From Chaetoceros tenuissimus (lineage: Eukaryota; Bacillariophyta; Thalassiosirophyceae; Chaetocerotales; Chaetocerotaceae), in contig BLLK01000058.1 of assembly GCA_021927905.1 (NCBI GenBank), forward strand, positions 682,001 to 746,000: a DNA stretch of 64,000 nt, read 5' to 3'. Both the position numbers and the translations under genes were made by a program. This document shows positions 19,629 to 29,900 of this stretch, piece by piece; position 1 is the first letter of the stretch, and each line of letters begins with the position of its first letter. The notes under the pieces are model-generated. The model saw only the letters and a program-made list of their open reading frames with translations, made no database searches and was not told where the DNA came from.

Positions 19629-20882
19629 ATGATTGTCATATACATTATCCAGATTATTATGGCTACTATATCCACTATAGCATCATCTGCCATGACGGTT
19701 ATGGTTTCAAAAGCATCAGCCAAGAAACTCCGAGATCCCAAAAATCGAGTACTCTATACCATAGCTGTTTCGGACATACTGCAATCAATATGTTTAATTG
19801 CTGCTCCGTTTGTATTGTATGATGATGGAAGTGAAGACCCGCCAACATGGACTTTTGGGAGTGAAACCGCATGTGATGTGCAAGGGTTTCTGATAGTTTT
19901 TGCAGTACATTTTTCAATCCCTGCGATTTTCTTCCACTGTTTTATTGCTTATTTGAGAGCAACCAAAGGAGTATCTGACTCTCACATAAATGAAAAGTAT
20001 GAAAGATTCTTCTATCCTATTGTTTTAGTCCATGCAATTGTTATATGTAGTTTGGTCCAGCACTACAAAAGTTATAACATGATCTCAGGGCATACTTCAA
20101 ATTATTGTGCGCAAGCTATTGGATGGTATCCTAGTGACTGCCAGGAGGGCGAACCTTATTGCAAGCGACGAGGAGAAGACTCTTACAAAGCCCTTGCCAC
20201 TGCTGATCTATTAGCTGGGATGTTGTATCTTTTCGGGGCCATTTACTGCCTCTATGGTCTTTACAACCACACTCGACTTATGAATAGGCGCAATATACGA
20301 ACATTTCGACAGAGTCTTGTTTTACAACCAGCAACTCTTAATGGCGTCGATTTTGAAAATCCAGAAATTACTGAGAATCGAATTCATCCATTTCGGAAAA
20401 TGGTGAAAATCTTCGCGAATATTTGGAAGACATGCAAAAGATTGCTAACTTGTCAAAAGTTTCAAAATTGTGACACTGGTCAGCGACTTACAAGACAAGA
20501 GGAGCGCAGACTCAAATCAATAGAAAAAGTGCTTGTACAATGTGTTCTATACGCACTTGCATTTGGCATGGTGTATTTTACACCCATGCTTTCGAGTATG
20601 ATCAATGGTTACATTGGTAGATCGCATCCAGTTTGGGTATCTGCTCTTATAGCAGTTTCTTCTCCCTCTCAAGGCATTTTGAACCTCATTATATTTACTC
20701 GTCCCAATGTAGTTGCTGCTCGGGAGAGATACCCAGAGGCACATCGCCTAGTAGTCTTTTATGAAGTGATATTAGCGGGCAACAAAGTTCCAGCAAAGTA
20801 TCGTCGTCGAAACCATACTTCTACAACTTTGAGAGAAATACGACGAGAAGAAGGCTTTCGTTCGGATCAGAGTCGAGTATAA
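19629..20882 (+). CDS. Seven-helix receptor-like membrane protein
   Basis: A 417-residue single-exon protein with about seven hydrophobic helices: two near the N-terminus (residues 1-25 and 40-63), then around ACDVQGFLIVFAVHFSIPAI, FFYPIVLVHAIVICSL, ADLLAGMLYLFGAIYCLYGL, VLVQCVLYALAFGMVYFTPM and SALIAVSSPSQGILNLIIF. A cysteine before helix 3 and two in the second outer loop allow the GPCR-type disulfide. A long basic third inner loop (about 210-300) and an Arg-rich tail complete the layout. It resembles the cAMP-receptor/class-A-like seven-helix families that are numerous in diatoms. Ligand and coupling are unknown. Confidence 0.65.
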   Translation: MIVIYIIQIIMATISTIASSAMTVMVSKASAKKLRDPKNRVLYTIAVSDILQSICLIAAPFVLYDDGSEDPPTWTFGSETACDVQGFLIVFAVHFSIPAIFFHCFIAYLRATKGVSDSHINEKYERFFYPIVLVHAIVICSLVQHYKSYNMISGHTSNYCAQAIGWYPSDCQEGEPYCKRRGEDSYKALATADLLAGMLYLFGAIYCLYGLYNHTRLMNRRNIRTFRQSLVLQPATLNGVDFENPEITENRIHPFRKMVKIFANIWKTCKRLLTCQKFQNCDTGQRLTRQEERRLKSIEKVLVQCVLYALAFGMVYFTPMLSSMINGYIGRSHPVWVSALIAVSSPSQGILNLIIFTRPNVVAARERYPEAHRLVVFYEVILAGNKVPAKYRRRNHTSTTLREIRREEGFRSDQSRV

Positions 20883-21022
20883 TTTTTGCAAATTTGAGAA
20901 TTTTTGAGAAACACAATAGAGAGAGAGTCATATTATAAAATTGTATTGAAGTTTATTGAATAACGGCATGAACTTAAGTATCCCCACAGTGCCTTATCTT
21001 GAACTCAGTGATCGTAGTGAAT

Positions 21023-21900
21023 TTACCAAAACCAATCATACCCCCCTCGTCTTCCTCCACCATAGGAAAAGCGTCCACCTCTTCTATCATATCTGTCCAT
21101 CATCTCACGATTAGACTAGATTCAAATTGATATAACGTTAGAATATGAACCTCAATTAAAATATGTAATTCCAATTTCAACATCAGTTCTTACCATTTTT
21201 CTTCCACTGTAGTAATCGGTTCTTCCTCCTGGGTAAAAATCTCTACATGAATGATAATGAAACCATGAGATAAGTTCTGAGTATTGTAAGCATAGAAGGC
21301 AAAATTGTCATCACTAACCTATCGTAAAAACTGCCATCTCTGTATGTACCCCCGTAACCTCCTCCATAATATCTTCCTCCTCTTGCACCATAATATCCAC
21401 CACCATATCCGTAGCCACCTCCAAAATAATCCATATCTCTTCCGTATCGACTTCCATAGCTGTAGTAAGGATCTCTGTATCCACCTCTTCCATAATAGGA
21501 TCCGCCACGATGAAATCCATTGTATCCACCGAAGTCCTGACTCATTCTTCCTCCATATCTTCCTCCATAACGATCTCTTGTGTAATGATTAGCCCCCTTG
21601 AAAAAGATTGTTTAGAATTACGAAGAAGTGACAAAGCTGTATGCTAGATTTAATACGACATAAACTTACCATATCAAGTCGGCCTGCACCGTCAACTCCA
21701 TCGTCTCGGGTTGGTCTATAATAAGCAGAGTATCGACGTCTCCCGTATCCATGCCCACCATACGGTTCAGCCCATACTTGTAGCTCAGTTGAGGTTGCAC
21801 TTGTTTTTGCCTTCGACCCAGTCAAGGAGACTGGAGCGAATCCATGCACAACTTGTACTAACAATACAGCTAGACAATTTATTACCAGAAATGCTTTCAT
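21023..21900 (-). CDS. Gly/Tyr-rich protein with plastid-type leader, paralogue A (four exons)
   Basis: Exons 21900..21670, 21596..21319, 21242..21194 and 21115..21023; introns 73, 76 and 78 bp; 216 residues. The start MKAFLVINCLAVLLVQVVHG aligns with the paralogue at 24025. The leader is a signal peptide followed directly by FAPVSLTGSKAKTSATS: Phe at +1 and a Ser/Thr/Lys-rich stretch, the diatom bipartite plastid presequence pattern. The mature part is almost wholly Gly, Tyr, Arg and Asp (SYYGRGGYRDPYYSYGSRYG), then SNREMMDRY and a final aromatic end, DWFW. Such GYR-rich sequence suggests RNA binding, phase separation or a structural matrix; no folded domain is visible. A CRE-like TGACGTCA lies 131 bp upstream. 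Confidence 0.8.
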
Positions 21901-22265
21901 AATTCGGCGAAGTGAATCTTTTACTTGTAATGATGTGTTGATGAAATAAAGAGATGTTGTTGATGAAGAAAGTTTCAAATGTTGAATGTGGGCAAAGAGA
22001 AAGATTTTTAGCGATGGAAAAGTAGCACCGATGACGTCATAATTTGCTATTTTAGTTTTACTAATTTTAGATGAAAAAATAATTACAATTTGTATGCTGG
22101 CTGAAATATTTCTAACCTTTTTAATTAAAATAGAGTCTAGTAAGGATAATGTTAGTAAGGATAATGGATATGTTTTATCTTATATTTTTAGTGAACTTCT
22201 TTCTACTTTGCAAAGATGTTCAAACCCCTTTCTTTCCCACGTCAGCTTCTTAATAAATCTCTATT
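21901..22265. other. Promoter region of paralogue A
   Basis: A 365-bp spacer upstream of the leftward GY-rich gene and downstream of the next leftward gene. It contains TGACGTCA at 22032 and a short tandem duplication around 22135-22165 (AGTAAGGATAATG twice). Confidence 0.45.
22032..22039. promoter_or_regulatory. CRE-like palindrome TGACGTCA
   Basis: A full cAMP-response-type palindrome 131 bp upstream of the GY-rich paralogue A start. In diatoms, TGACGT/ACGTCA elements mediate CO2/cAMP and light control of carbon-concentrating genes (bZIP targets). Seen in sequence; the function here is inferred. Confidence 0.45.
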
Positions 22266-23393
22266 CTAATACAATACTCGAGCGACTACTGGGAATTCCA
22301 AAGGACCAATGTTTCTGATATGGATTGTACTAGATCCATAAAATTGTGATTCTTTGGTATCAACAACCATTTTGAAAGGTCTCATGTAACCATCTTGAGA
22401 CTCAACTTCAACTACTTGCCTTGCATCTCCAGGTCCATTCCAAAGTTCAACAGCTGCAAGGAATGGTGATCCGTCACTTTCTAATTCAACAATAACTTCT
22501 TCTACGTCTTCGTCCAATGTCCATGTTCTAATGGACTCACGACCTTGAATAATGACAGATCCCTCTCTATTGAAGGCATCCTCATCTGGTACTGAAGAAT
22601 TGACCGATGCTACAAGTGGGTATTCAAGCGGACCAGTGTTCAATACACTGACTGTTCCACCTCCACATAGAGTTCCTTCGAATTGATTGACAATCCCATC
22701 CATACTATATAATCTGACTCTCTGGCCAGTATTATTAGGTCCGTCCCAAAGATCTTTATAAGAAGGTTAGAAAAATTTTAATATTGCCCAACGAAACTTG
22801 AATGCACAGACAGATTTCTTACCGATCTCAGCATAAATTGGTCTTCCCTCATCACTTCTAATACTGACTTGCATATCATCACGGTAGCCACCTTCTGCAC
22901 GCTCAAAGGTACGGCGAGATCCAGCACCCTCAATGTAAGTTTCCATTCCATCTGCTAGTGCCAACACAGCACCAATTCCAGCTCCTCTTCTTGGACGTCC
23001 CTGAGCTCTGCCATATCTGCTTCTATAACCTGGACCATCAAATTCTGGTGCATTGAAGTCCATGATTCCGTATCCTCCATAGCCATTATCAGAAGGTACG
23101 CCTCTTCTACCTCTGCCTCTTGGTCTGCGAGATCTAGGATCTCTCTCTGGGTCTTTTCCAACACTGGTCATTTCACCTTTCTCTTCAAATTTAGGTGTGA
23201 CTGCTTCTGGTCTCTCTTTTAGTTCGGTCTCTGTTCCAACAGACACATCAGTTCCATTCTTTCCATCAGGTGCCAACATGAACATAGCGCTTGGTGAAGT
23301 GCTTGAACGATGAGAAGTAAAAATAGATGGGGAAAAGGTTTCCCCTCCTTGCCAGAGTAGAGCGGCAACAGAAGAAAAGTATGCTAGCTTCAT
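22266..23393 (-). CDS. Secreted or plastid-type hypothetical protein with duplicated beta-rich modules (two exons)
   Basis: Exon 1 23393..22823, intron 22822..22754 (69 bp), exon 2 22753..22266; 352 residues. The leader MKLAYFSSVAALLWQGGET is followed by FSPSIFTSHRSSTSPSA, again Phe after a signal peptide and a Ser/Thr-rich stretch. Next come a basic Arg/Gly segment (RDPRSRRPRGRGRRGVPSD) and a Gly/Tyr part. The C-terminal half has repeated strands: YAEIDLWDGPNNTGQRVRLY and VELWNGPGDARQVVEVES, plus LNTGPLEYPLVASV and IRNIGPLEFPVVARV, so two copies of one beta module. The function is unknown. It lies between the two GY-rich paralogues and shares their CRE-like upstream site. Confidence 0.72.
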
Positions 23394-23558
23394 GTCGATC
23401 GTAGACTTATAATTTCAGATAGCTTTGGCAATTTAAAGTATTTAAATGTAACTTTTGTAATTGAAAATGTGAATGTTGAGAGAAGAGAAAAGATTTCAAA
23501 AAGAAGAAATGAAAATGGCACAGAGGGAAAGTATGTGTCGTGTGTAAAAACGTCTCAA

Positions 23559-23566
23559 TGACGTCA
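23559..23566. promoter_or_regulatory. CRE-like palindrome TGACGTCA
   Basis: Lies 165 bp upstream of the start of the gene at 23393 (minus strand). Same element as at 22032. Confidence 0.45.
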
Positions 23567-23825
23567 TCAAAATATCAAAATGAAATTTCACTTTCCGATC
23601 TTTGCTAGTCCACCTATACCTTTTCTTTCAATTCTAAGCATTGCATAAATGTGCAATAAATAATTTAAGGAAAGAATATGAATATTCATACTTCTTCCGT
23701 AAGAATAGGATATAAGATGAAGTAAGTTTGGTATGACTTCAATAAAATAATTGTTTCAAGAAATATGTCTTTTGCTAATATAGCGAGAATAATGAAGGAG
23801 GTTCAGGTTGACACCTTTCCTTTTC

Positions 23826-23832
23826 TGACGTC
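23826..23832. promoter_or_regulatory. CRE-like half/extended site TGACGTC
   Basis: Lies about 190 bp upstream of the start of paralogue B at 24025. It differs from the full palindrome only in the last base. Confidence 0.4.
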
Positions 23833-24024
23833 GACCTTAGAAGAAGGCACACATTTCTTTCCTTTTCTCAACTATATCGCTAAAATTTCTTGAGGATTAC
23901 TGTGTAACTGAGAAAGAACATTACTCCACTACAGTGGTACCACATACAACAATTGATAATACTTGGTGTGAACTGCTTTCAACACAATAGTTGAGGAAGG
24001 GTAAACTTGTATTCGCAGCAAAAT

Positions 24025-24826
24025 ATGAAGGTTCTCATTGCAGTATCATGTCTAGCGTTGATGCTATCACAAGTTGTGTATGGATTTAGCCCTGTCTCTG
24101 TTACAGGAGCAGACGCCAAGACAAACACAATGAAAAATCCAACAGAACTTCAAGTATGGAATGATCAGTATGCTTATGGGCGGAATCGTTACTCACCTTA
24201 TGTCATGCCAAGAAGAGATAATGGTATGGATAGTGGTTATCATCGCAGAATCGGAATGAATGGAGAATCATACAGAGGAGGTTATGGAGGAAGAGGTGAT
24301 TCCTTTGGTTACAATGGTGGCTATTACGATAGAGGATATGGAGGAAGATATGGCGGAGACTTTGGAGGATACGGTAGAGGATATGATAGAGGATCCTATT
24401 ATGGAAGAGGTGGATACAGGGATCCTTATTACAACAACTATGGAGGTTATGATTACGATAGAAGTCGATATGACAGAGACTGGTATGGTGGCAGAGGCAG
24501 GTAGGTGGTTTTTATTCAACTATAATTACTTTTATCTTTGGTTATACCTTCTGACACATGAAATCAAAGAGATTATTATGGTTCTAGCAGAAGATACGAT
24601 TATGGATACCCTGAATATGGTGAGTAACCCTGATGAGATGTTTATATTTTCCTTTTTCCTTGCTTGTAGTATACTAATCAAGTACAATACAGGATATGGA
24701 GGTTACGGAGGAGCTCGTATGACCAATCGCGAAATTATGGATAGATTCTCAGTTGGAAGAGGAGGAAACTACGGCTATTATGGACGTGGACGTGGTGGAA
24801 GATACTATGATGACTACTACTATTAA
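24025..24826 (+). CDS. Gly/Tyr-rich protein with plastid-type leader, paralogue B (three exons)
   Basis: Exons 24025..24500, 24570..24619 and 24693..24826 (introns 69 and 73 bp); 219 residues. MKVLIAVSCLALMLSQVVYG is a signal peptide, followed by FSPVSVTGADAKTNTMKNP, matching paralogue A residue by residue in the leader and in TELQVW just after it. The body repeats GGY, GRGGYRDPYY and RYDRD, and the end MTNREIMDRFSVGRGGNYG matches SNREMMDRY in A. I chose the ATG at 24025 over one 18 bp upstream because of the match with A. A plastid-imported, disordered RGG/YGG protein is the best reading; the role is unknown. Confidence 0.8.
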
Positions 24827-25639
24827 TTAAAACATTAAGTTGTCACCTTCCAGCAATATTTTGGGGAAACTGAAAAAGACTTGGGTAGTAATCTTGGAGA
24901 TTTGGAATATCCAGGCTGAGTCAAGACTGATTCGATGATGAATAGTTGTAACATCGGTCAATTAGAACTGGAGTTTAAAACAAGAGTAATTAAAAATGGA
25001 CATTTCACTTGAATGGAGTTTGCTTTGTGATGTTATATTTGCAGTGCATCATGATAATTGCACTACACTCCCATTCATTTTTTCTTCATTAAATTCAAAT
25101 ATTTACTTTTGGCAGACTTCGTTAAGTTTTATAAAATATATTGTATGTAGATCTACCAACGTATTTATAAAAAAGACGAGCAGTGTTGTAGGTAGCTAGC
25201 TAGGGGGTGCGGTACATGGCGTCTTCTTCTTCTTGACATCAACATGACATGCTTGTCATTGGTTTGAGAACCCTTTCAATCCCACTCTATTATACGAATC
25301 ATTGAATCCCATCCGCTGTTATTGCTCTTATTCTTTTTGTTTAATACCGATAAACCCTAACAACAATATATATATATGAAGAAAACTCAGCATTGTTTAA
25401 ATATTTTACCATGAAGAAGAAAAGATTCATCAATTTCATGCAAACTATTCTACAAAATGGGGAAACGTAGCGTTACTAAAAAAGGTTACATGGACATTAG
25501 CCTTCTCATTCAAATGAATTTTCATGGCATCAAAGTAGACACGAAACTGATGCCAGCTTCAGAGTTTCCTCATTACACTATTCCTTTGCAATCCGGCCCT
25601 CTATTCTGATGGACAGTGTTCTCATATTACAAACAACAC
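24827..25639. other. Intergenic stretch upstream of RetSat-like gene, with a short upstream ORF
   Basis: 813 bp. Near 25193-25206 there is a TAGCTAGCTAGG run. A 50-codon ATG frame at 25457..25609 (MGKRSVTKKGYMDISLL) ends in TGA 31 bp before the RetSat start; it is probably a 5'-leader upstream ORF or chance. Otherwise AT-rich, with no RNA gene seen. Confidence 0.4.
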
Positions 25640-27743
25640 ATGAATATGATTCAACAACTACAAACGAGATTAGACTCGATTGCGTTTCTCTTTCCAACAA
25701 CTAGTCAGCATTTATTGCTATTGTTATCCATTCCTCTTGTAGGATTCTTACTCTGGTTCTTCCATTGGCCAGGACGAGAAACTAGGATTACTCCAATTCG
25801 CGCATCTGCATTCAAACCCAACTTGGTACCAAAGAAACTTGATACAATAGTAATAGGATCTGGATCTGGCGGTTGCTCTTGTGCTAATTTATTGGCACAG
25901 AGTGGTCAAAAGGTATTATTGCTTGAGCAGCATGAAGAAAGAACTGGTGGATGCACTCACACATTTCGTCTGGAAGGATGTGAATGGGATACAGGTCTTC
26001 ATTACACTTCTGAAGGAATGTCATTACCTACTCACAGAGCAGGTGCGCTTCTCAATTTCATGACTCGTGGAAAACAGCAATGGAAAAGATTGGACGACCC
26101 ATACGACCATGTTTTCTTCCCAAAAGATACAAATGTAGCAGAAGGTCGACCAAATATTGATAACTATGAATTCAATACTGGGGCTGACAAAGTGATCAGC
26201 TCTTTAGTTGAAAGGATCGATCCAGGAAATGACGAGCTAAAGAAAAATTGTGAGACATGGATGAAGCTGTGTACTCTCACAAACGAAGGATTTACATCTC
26301 TTGGTATTTCCCGAGTGGTACCAGCAATTTTCCACTTTCTACTTCGCAAGCCAATCAAAAAACTTTACAAATTGGCATCTTATACCGTTAGAGATGTTCA
26401 ATATGCAGTATTCAATCTTGGTTACTCTGTTGAAGATGTACTCAAAGACTGCCCTAGTGCTCCTCCTGGACCTGAACCAGATCCAATATTGCGTAGAGTC
26501 AAGGCTGTACTCAATCACCCAATAGGTGACTACGCTGTTCAACCTAGGTAAGTGAAATAAACAATTTTAGTAGTCAACATTGCTGATAAGATATGGCATC
26601 TAACAGAAATGTCTTCACTCTCAATTTTGTAGAGTTGCTACGTTTGCAGCACAAGGTATTACTATGGCACACTACATGGAAGGCGCGGCTTACACTGTCG
26701 GTCCTACACAAAACATTTCGATCCGTTCCGCAGCGATGCTTAGAGAAATGGGAGGTGAGGTATTATGTGACGCAACAGTCGAGCAAATCGTTATCGAAAG
26801 AGGCCGTGCTGTGGGAGTTTTGGTACGCAATACTTCCAATCCAGCAGGTAAAAAGGCTGCTTTGACTGAAATCAGAGCTCGCAATATTGTTTGTGGAACT
26901 TCTGTTTTCAATCTATACCATAAGTTAATGCCTAAGGACCACCCAGTTGTCGTGGATTTCCTTGATCCTAAGAAGAGAAGCATTGTGGAGTCTAACGGAC
27001 ATGTCTTCTTGTTCTGTAAAATCAAAGGTACTGCCAATGATTTGAAATTACCTACTCATAATTTGTGGTATTTCAATGGTTACGATCTAGATGAGGCATT
27101 TGATAAATACTACATCGATCCGGCACATAATCGTCCTCCTACAGTTTACATTGGATTTCCATGTACAAAGGATCCAACTTGGCCAAAACGCTACCCAAAT
27201 GTAAGCAATTGTATCCTCATTTCTGATGGTCTCTGGGAATGGTTCACCAAGTGGACAGGAACTACCGTCCATGAGCGAGGCGATGATTATGAAGCATTCA
27301 AGAATCAACTGGCACAGCACCTTCTTGATATACTTTACGAACGAGTTCCTCAAGTCAAAGGCAAAGTAGAATTTTGGACACTTGGTACTCCATTGACCGA
27401 GGAATCGTACCTAGCATCCTTCTGTGGTGGCTCATACGGTACAAAATGTGATACGAACATGTTTGCTCCTCTTAATCACAAGTGGACTACAACCCCTCAT
27501 ACAAAGATTCCAGGACTTTACATGGCAGGATCAGACGCTTTCCTTCCAGCCGTCTGTGGTGCCATGTATGGTGGTATCTTGGGAGCTGCTGCTGTGTTAG
27601 GTTACATTGGCAGTCTGCGTATGACAGTGGCATTTTTGGGTGAATTTGCAACAGCATTCCAGAGAGAAAATCCAAAACTTAGTCGCCCAGTAGCTTACCT
27701 AGTTGCTATCAAGAACTTCATCACTGAATACGTGGCAAACTAG
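25640..27743 (+). CDS. RETSAT: RetSat/CRTISO-family FAD oxidoreductase (two exons)
   Basis: Exon 1 25640..26547, intron 26548..26632 (85 bp), exon 2 26633..27743; 672 residues. An N-terminal hydrophobic helix (HLLLLLSIPLVGFLLWFF) anchors the protein, probably in the ER. The FAD motif is DTIVIGSGSGGCSCANLLAQ, then VLLLEQHEERTGGCTHTF and EWDTGLHYTSEGM. These are close to all-trans-retinol 13,14-reductase, a relative of plant carotenoid isomerase and bacterial phytoene desaturases. The C-terminal motif is IPGLYMAGSDAFLPAVCGAMYGG. In a diatom the substrate could be a carotenoid, a retinoid or another polyene; the sequence does not decide. No plastid-type leader. Upstream TGA at 25607 fixes the start. 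Confidence 0.85.
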
Positions 27744-28006
27744 TGGGCAGGATTACGATATACATGGAACTTGCAAATCAGGTGGCAACAATCATTACTC
27801 ATTGCATGTATACATTTAAACATTTCAAAAAAGACTTTGAAGAAGAGACTTCATTCATTACATTACAAACATATCTGCACAACAAAAATATAATACTCAT
27901 CGAAACATACAGTAATTACATACATAATCAATCGTCAAAAATAGTTATGCTAAGCTTTTGTAAGATTACATTGCGATTTATGTGCATGCTCGTATCTACT
28001 TCGGTT

Positions 28007-28662
28007 CTACTTGAACATGGCCTCACCCTTTCTACTTTCACGTTCCAACAAATCGACCGGTCTCAAAGTTGCTCCTTTACACGTCTCAACTATGTACCCA
28101 TTCATAACCATCTCATCGAGAATAAAATGAACCTCTTCCAACTGATACATAATATCTAATTCACAAATACTTCCAGCCCATTTATCCATGGTTTCGACAA
28201 GGTTATGAATAAATTCCAATAGTCCCAATTCATTCTCTCTGTTTTCAGCAGCTGCACCTTCAACTTGTGTCACATCTACATCAGGCTTTGTGCCAACAAT
28301 GAAAAATAAGGATGCATATCTTCTGTAAATAGTCTTGTATCCTCTGTATTCGATGAAAGAGCATTGGAGTTCGGAACGTGATAGACATTTTCTAATGATT
28401 TCAGATTCAAGAGCTACACGTTCTTCCATTGGTAGCCATTGGTAATATTTTGAGCAGCGGGTCTGACCCTGCTTATTTCTGTATTATTTGTTCATTCATT
28501 TGAGAGTAAAAGAAGCTAGTGTGAGAGAAATGTAAAACGTAATATGTCAAACAAGTCATGGCGTTGTGATCGTGATACTACATTGTAGTCAATTGAATGA
28601 TTGTTTCAGTAGCTTTGAAGCACCTCTCGTTGCACTTACACCATGAGAATAAAAGAAATCAT
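28007..28662 (-). CDS. AP4S1: Clathrin/AP-complex sigma subunit, AP-4-like, with a 23-nt first exon
   Basis: Exon 1 is only 28662..28640 (23 nt, MISFILMV), intron 28639..28479 (161 bp, GTAAGT...TACAG), exon 2 28478..28007; 164 residues. The splice makes MISFILMVNKQGQTRCSKYY, the first strand of every AP sigma chain, and AP-4 sigma in particular (MIKFFLMVNKQGQTR). It continues SELQCSFIEYRGYKTIYRRY, LGLLEFIHNLVETMDKW, ELDIMYQLEEVHFILDEM and GYIVETCKG. Small sigma chains bind dileucine cargo signals together with the large subunit on trans-Golgi or endosomal vesicles. An insert of about 15 residues (TKPDVDVTQVEGAAA) and a polar tail make it slightly long. AP-4 is favoured over AP-1/2/3 by the N-terminus, not proven. 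Confidence 0.85.
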
Positions 28663-28961
28663 TTCGTGCTGCTATTGAGGATTTTTGATTTGATATAAAT
28701 GATTGAAGAAGCTTATCTATTTGAAGGAATTCTGTTTTGTTTTGTGTTTTGTTGTCGATGTGAGCGAGCTGAAGAGCTGCACCGTCCATAGTCCGACTAT
28801 TATGGTGGATCCTACCAAAACCTTTTTACTACGTCCGACGATCGTCGATCCTTCATTTTTTCACCTCTCTCATCTTCATCTATCATCTATTTCCACCAAA
28901 CTTGAGTAGTAAAAAACATAACTTTGTTGAAATATCAAAGCTGCAATATACTTTCATTACC

Positions 28962-29900
28962 ATGTCTTGCAAATCATCATTGAGAATAGGTGGCCCGTTC
29001 GGCAGCGAAACTTCCATTTCAATTCTACAAAAAGAGCTATCAGGTCATTTCCCCTCGGATGAACAAAGTTCAACAACAAGTCTCCAAATCACAAACAAAT
29101 ACTTTGGTGCCAACGTCGAACTTGTACCATTTGACCATACATATAGCTCGGATTCACTTCATAAAGAAGATGGGATCCTACTTATTTTCCCATGTAAAAC
29201 GCAAATAGACACATTGACCGACCTACACAATACTTTGGAATCAACTGTACCGGAAGTTGGTGATACGCTTCGATTGTGTATATCCACTCATGTACCCAGC
29301 GACATTGATACGACGTCTAAATTATATGAAGAGACTTACTCTCAAAGAGTGCTTTGGTGTCTTGATAGAGGATATGAATATATCGAAGTAGATATAACAG
29401 AGGGTGGATTACGAGCAGGATTTGATGATCGGGAGAAGGATGGGTTTGCGAGAGTTGTTGAAGCTATGAATGGAACAGTTTGGAGTAGTGCAGTCATGGG
29501 GAAAAGTAAAGCATCTATTGCACAGACATTGTTAAATAGTTGCGATGATGAAAATCAACCTGTAAAAGAAGAAAAACCAAAAGCTAATGAAGACAAAATA
29601 CCTGAAACTGAGAAACCTGTGGAATCCCCAAGCACGGATTGTTCTGAGAATAATATTGTCAGCGACAAGAAAGAAGATAATGAGGATCAGGAAGAAGATT
29701 TATTTAATAATTTTGAACAAATGGTAAACGAGGCAAAGAGAATACGTGAAGCTTCGCACAGCGGAAACCTAACTGACGAAGAACGAAGAGCTAGGGCGGG
29801 AAATGCTGCGGAGATGTTAATGGGACTTTTGGGTCAGATGGGATTTGACGAAGAAGATGACGATGATGGCAGTTCATATGATTCGAATTCTAACCAATAA
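28962..29900 (+). CDS. AAGAB: AAGAB/p34-like adaptin-binding chaperone
   Basis: 312 residues from the ATG at 28962; the frame extends upstream but without an ATG. The N-terminal half resembles the small-GTPase-like domain of AAGAB: DGILLIFPCKTQIDTLTDL, RLCISTHVPSDID, then RVLWCLDRGYEYIEVDITEG and GFARVVEAMNGTVWSSAVMG, the family's WCL..GFE..E and R...AL...VWS phrases. A charged linker follows. The C-terminal helix NNFEQMVNEAKRIREAS with LTDEERRARAGNAAEML matches the AAGAB tail. AAGAB stabilises large and sigma adaptin chains during AP-1 and AP-2 assembly in the cytosol. It starts 300 bp from the divergent sigma-subunit gene, which supports the call. Confidence 0.68.
   Translation: MSCKSSLRIGGPFGSETSISILQKELSGHFPSDEQSSTTSLQITNKYFGANVELVPFDHTYSSDSLHKEDGILLIFPCKTQIDTLTDLHNTLESTVPEVGDTLRLCISTHVPSDIDTTSKLYEETYSQRVLWCLDRGYEYIEVDITEGGLRAGFDDREKDGFARVVEAMNGTVWSSAVMGKSKASIAQTLLNSCDDENQPVKEEKPKANEDKIPETEKPVESPSTDCSENNIVSDKKEDNEDQEEDLFNNFEQMVNEAKRIREASHSGNLTDEERRARAGNAAEMLMGLLGQMGFDEEDDDDGSSYDSNSNQ

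Larger units (their letters stand above)
23394..24024. other. Divergent promoter region with two CRE-like sites
   Basis: A 631-bp spacer feeding the leftward gene at 23393 and the rightward paralogue B at 24025. TGACGTCA at 23559 and TGACGTC at 23826 are the visible motifs; the rest is AT-rich, with no gene. Confidence 0.5.

Noticed and set aside
24268-24519. Ser/Ile/Val-rich leftward frame
   Set aside because: Antisense of the Gly/Tyr repeats of paralogue B.
28703-28909. Rightward frame in the AP sigma / AAGAB spacer, and its leftward counterpart 28589..28789
   Set aside because: Both lie over the divergent promoter and the sigma micro-exon, whose splice gives an unmistakable AP N-terminus.
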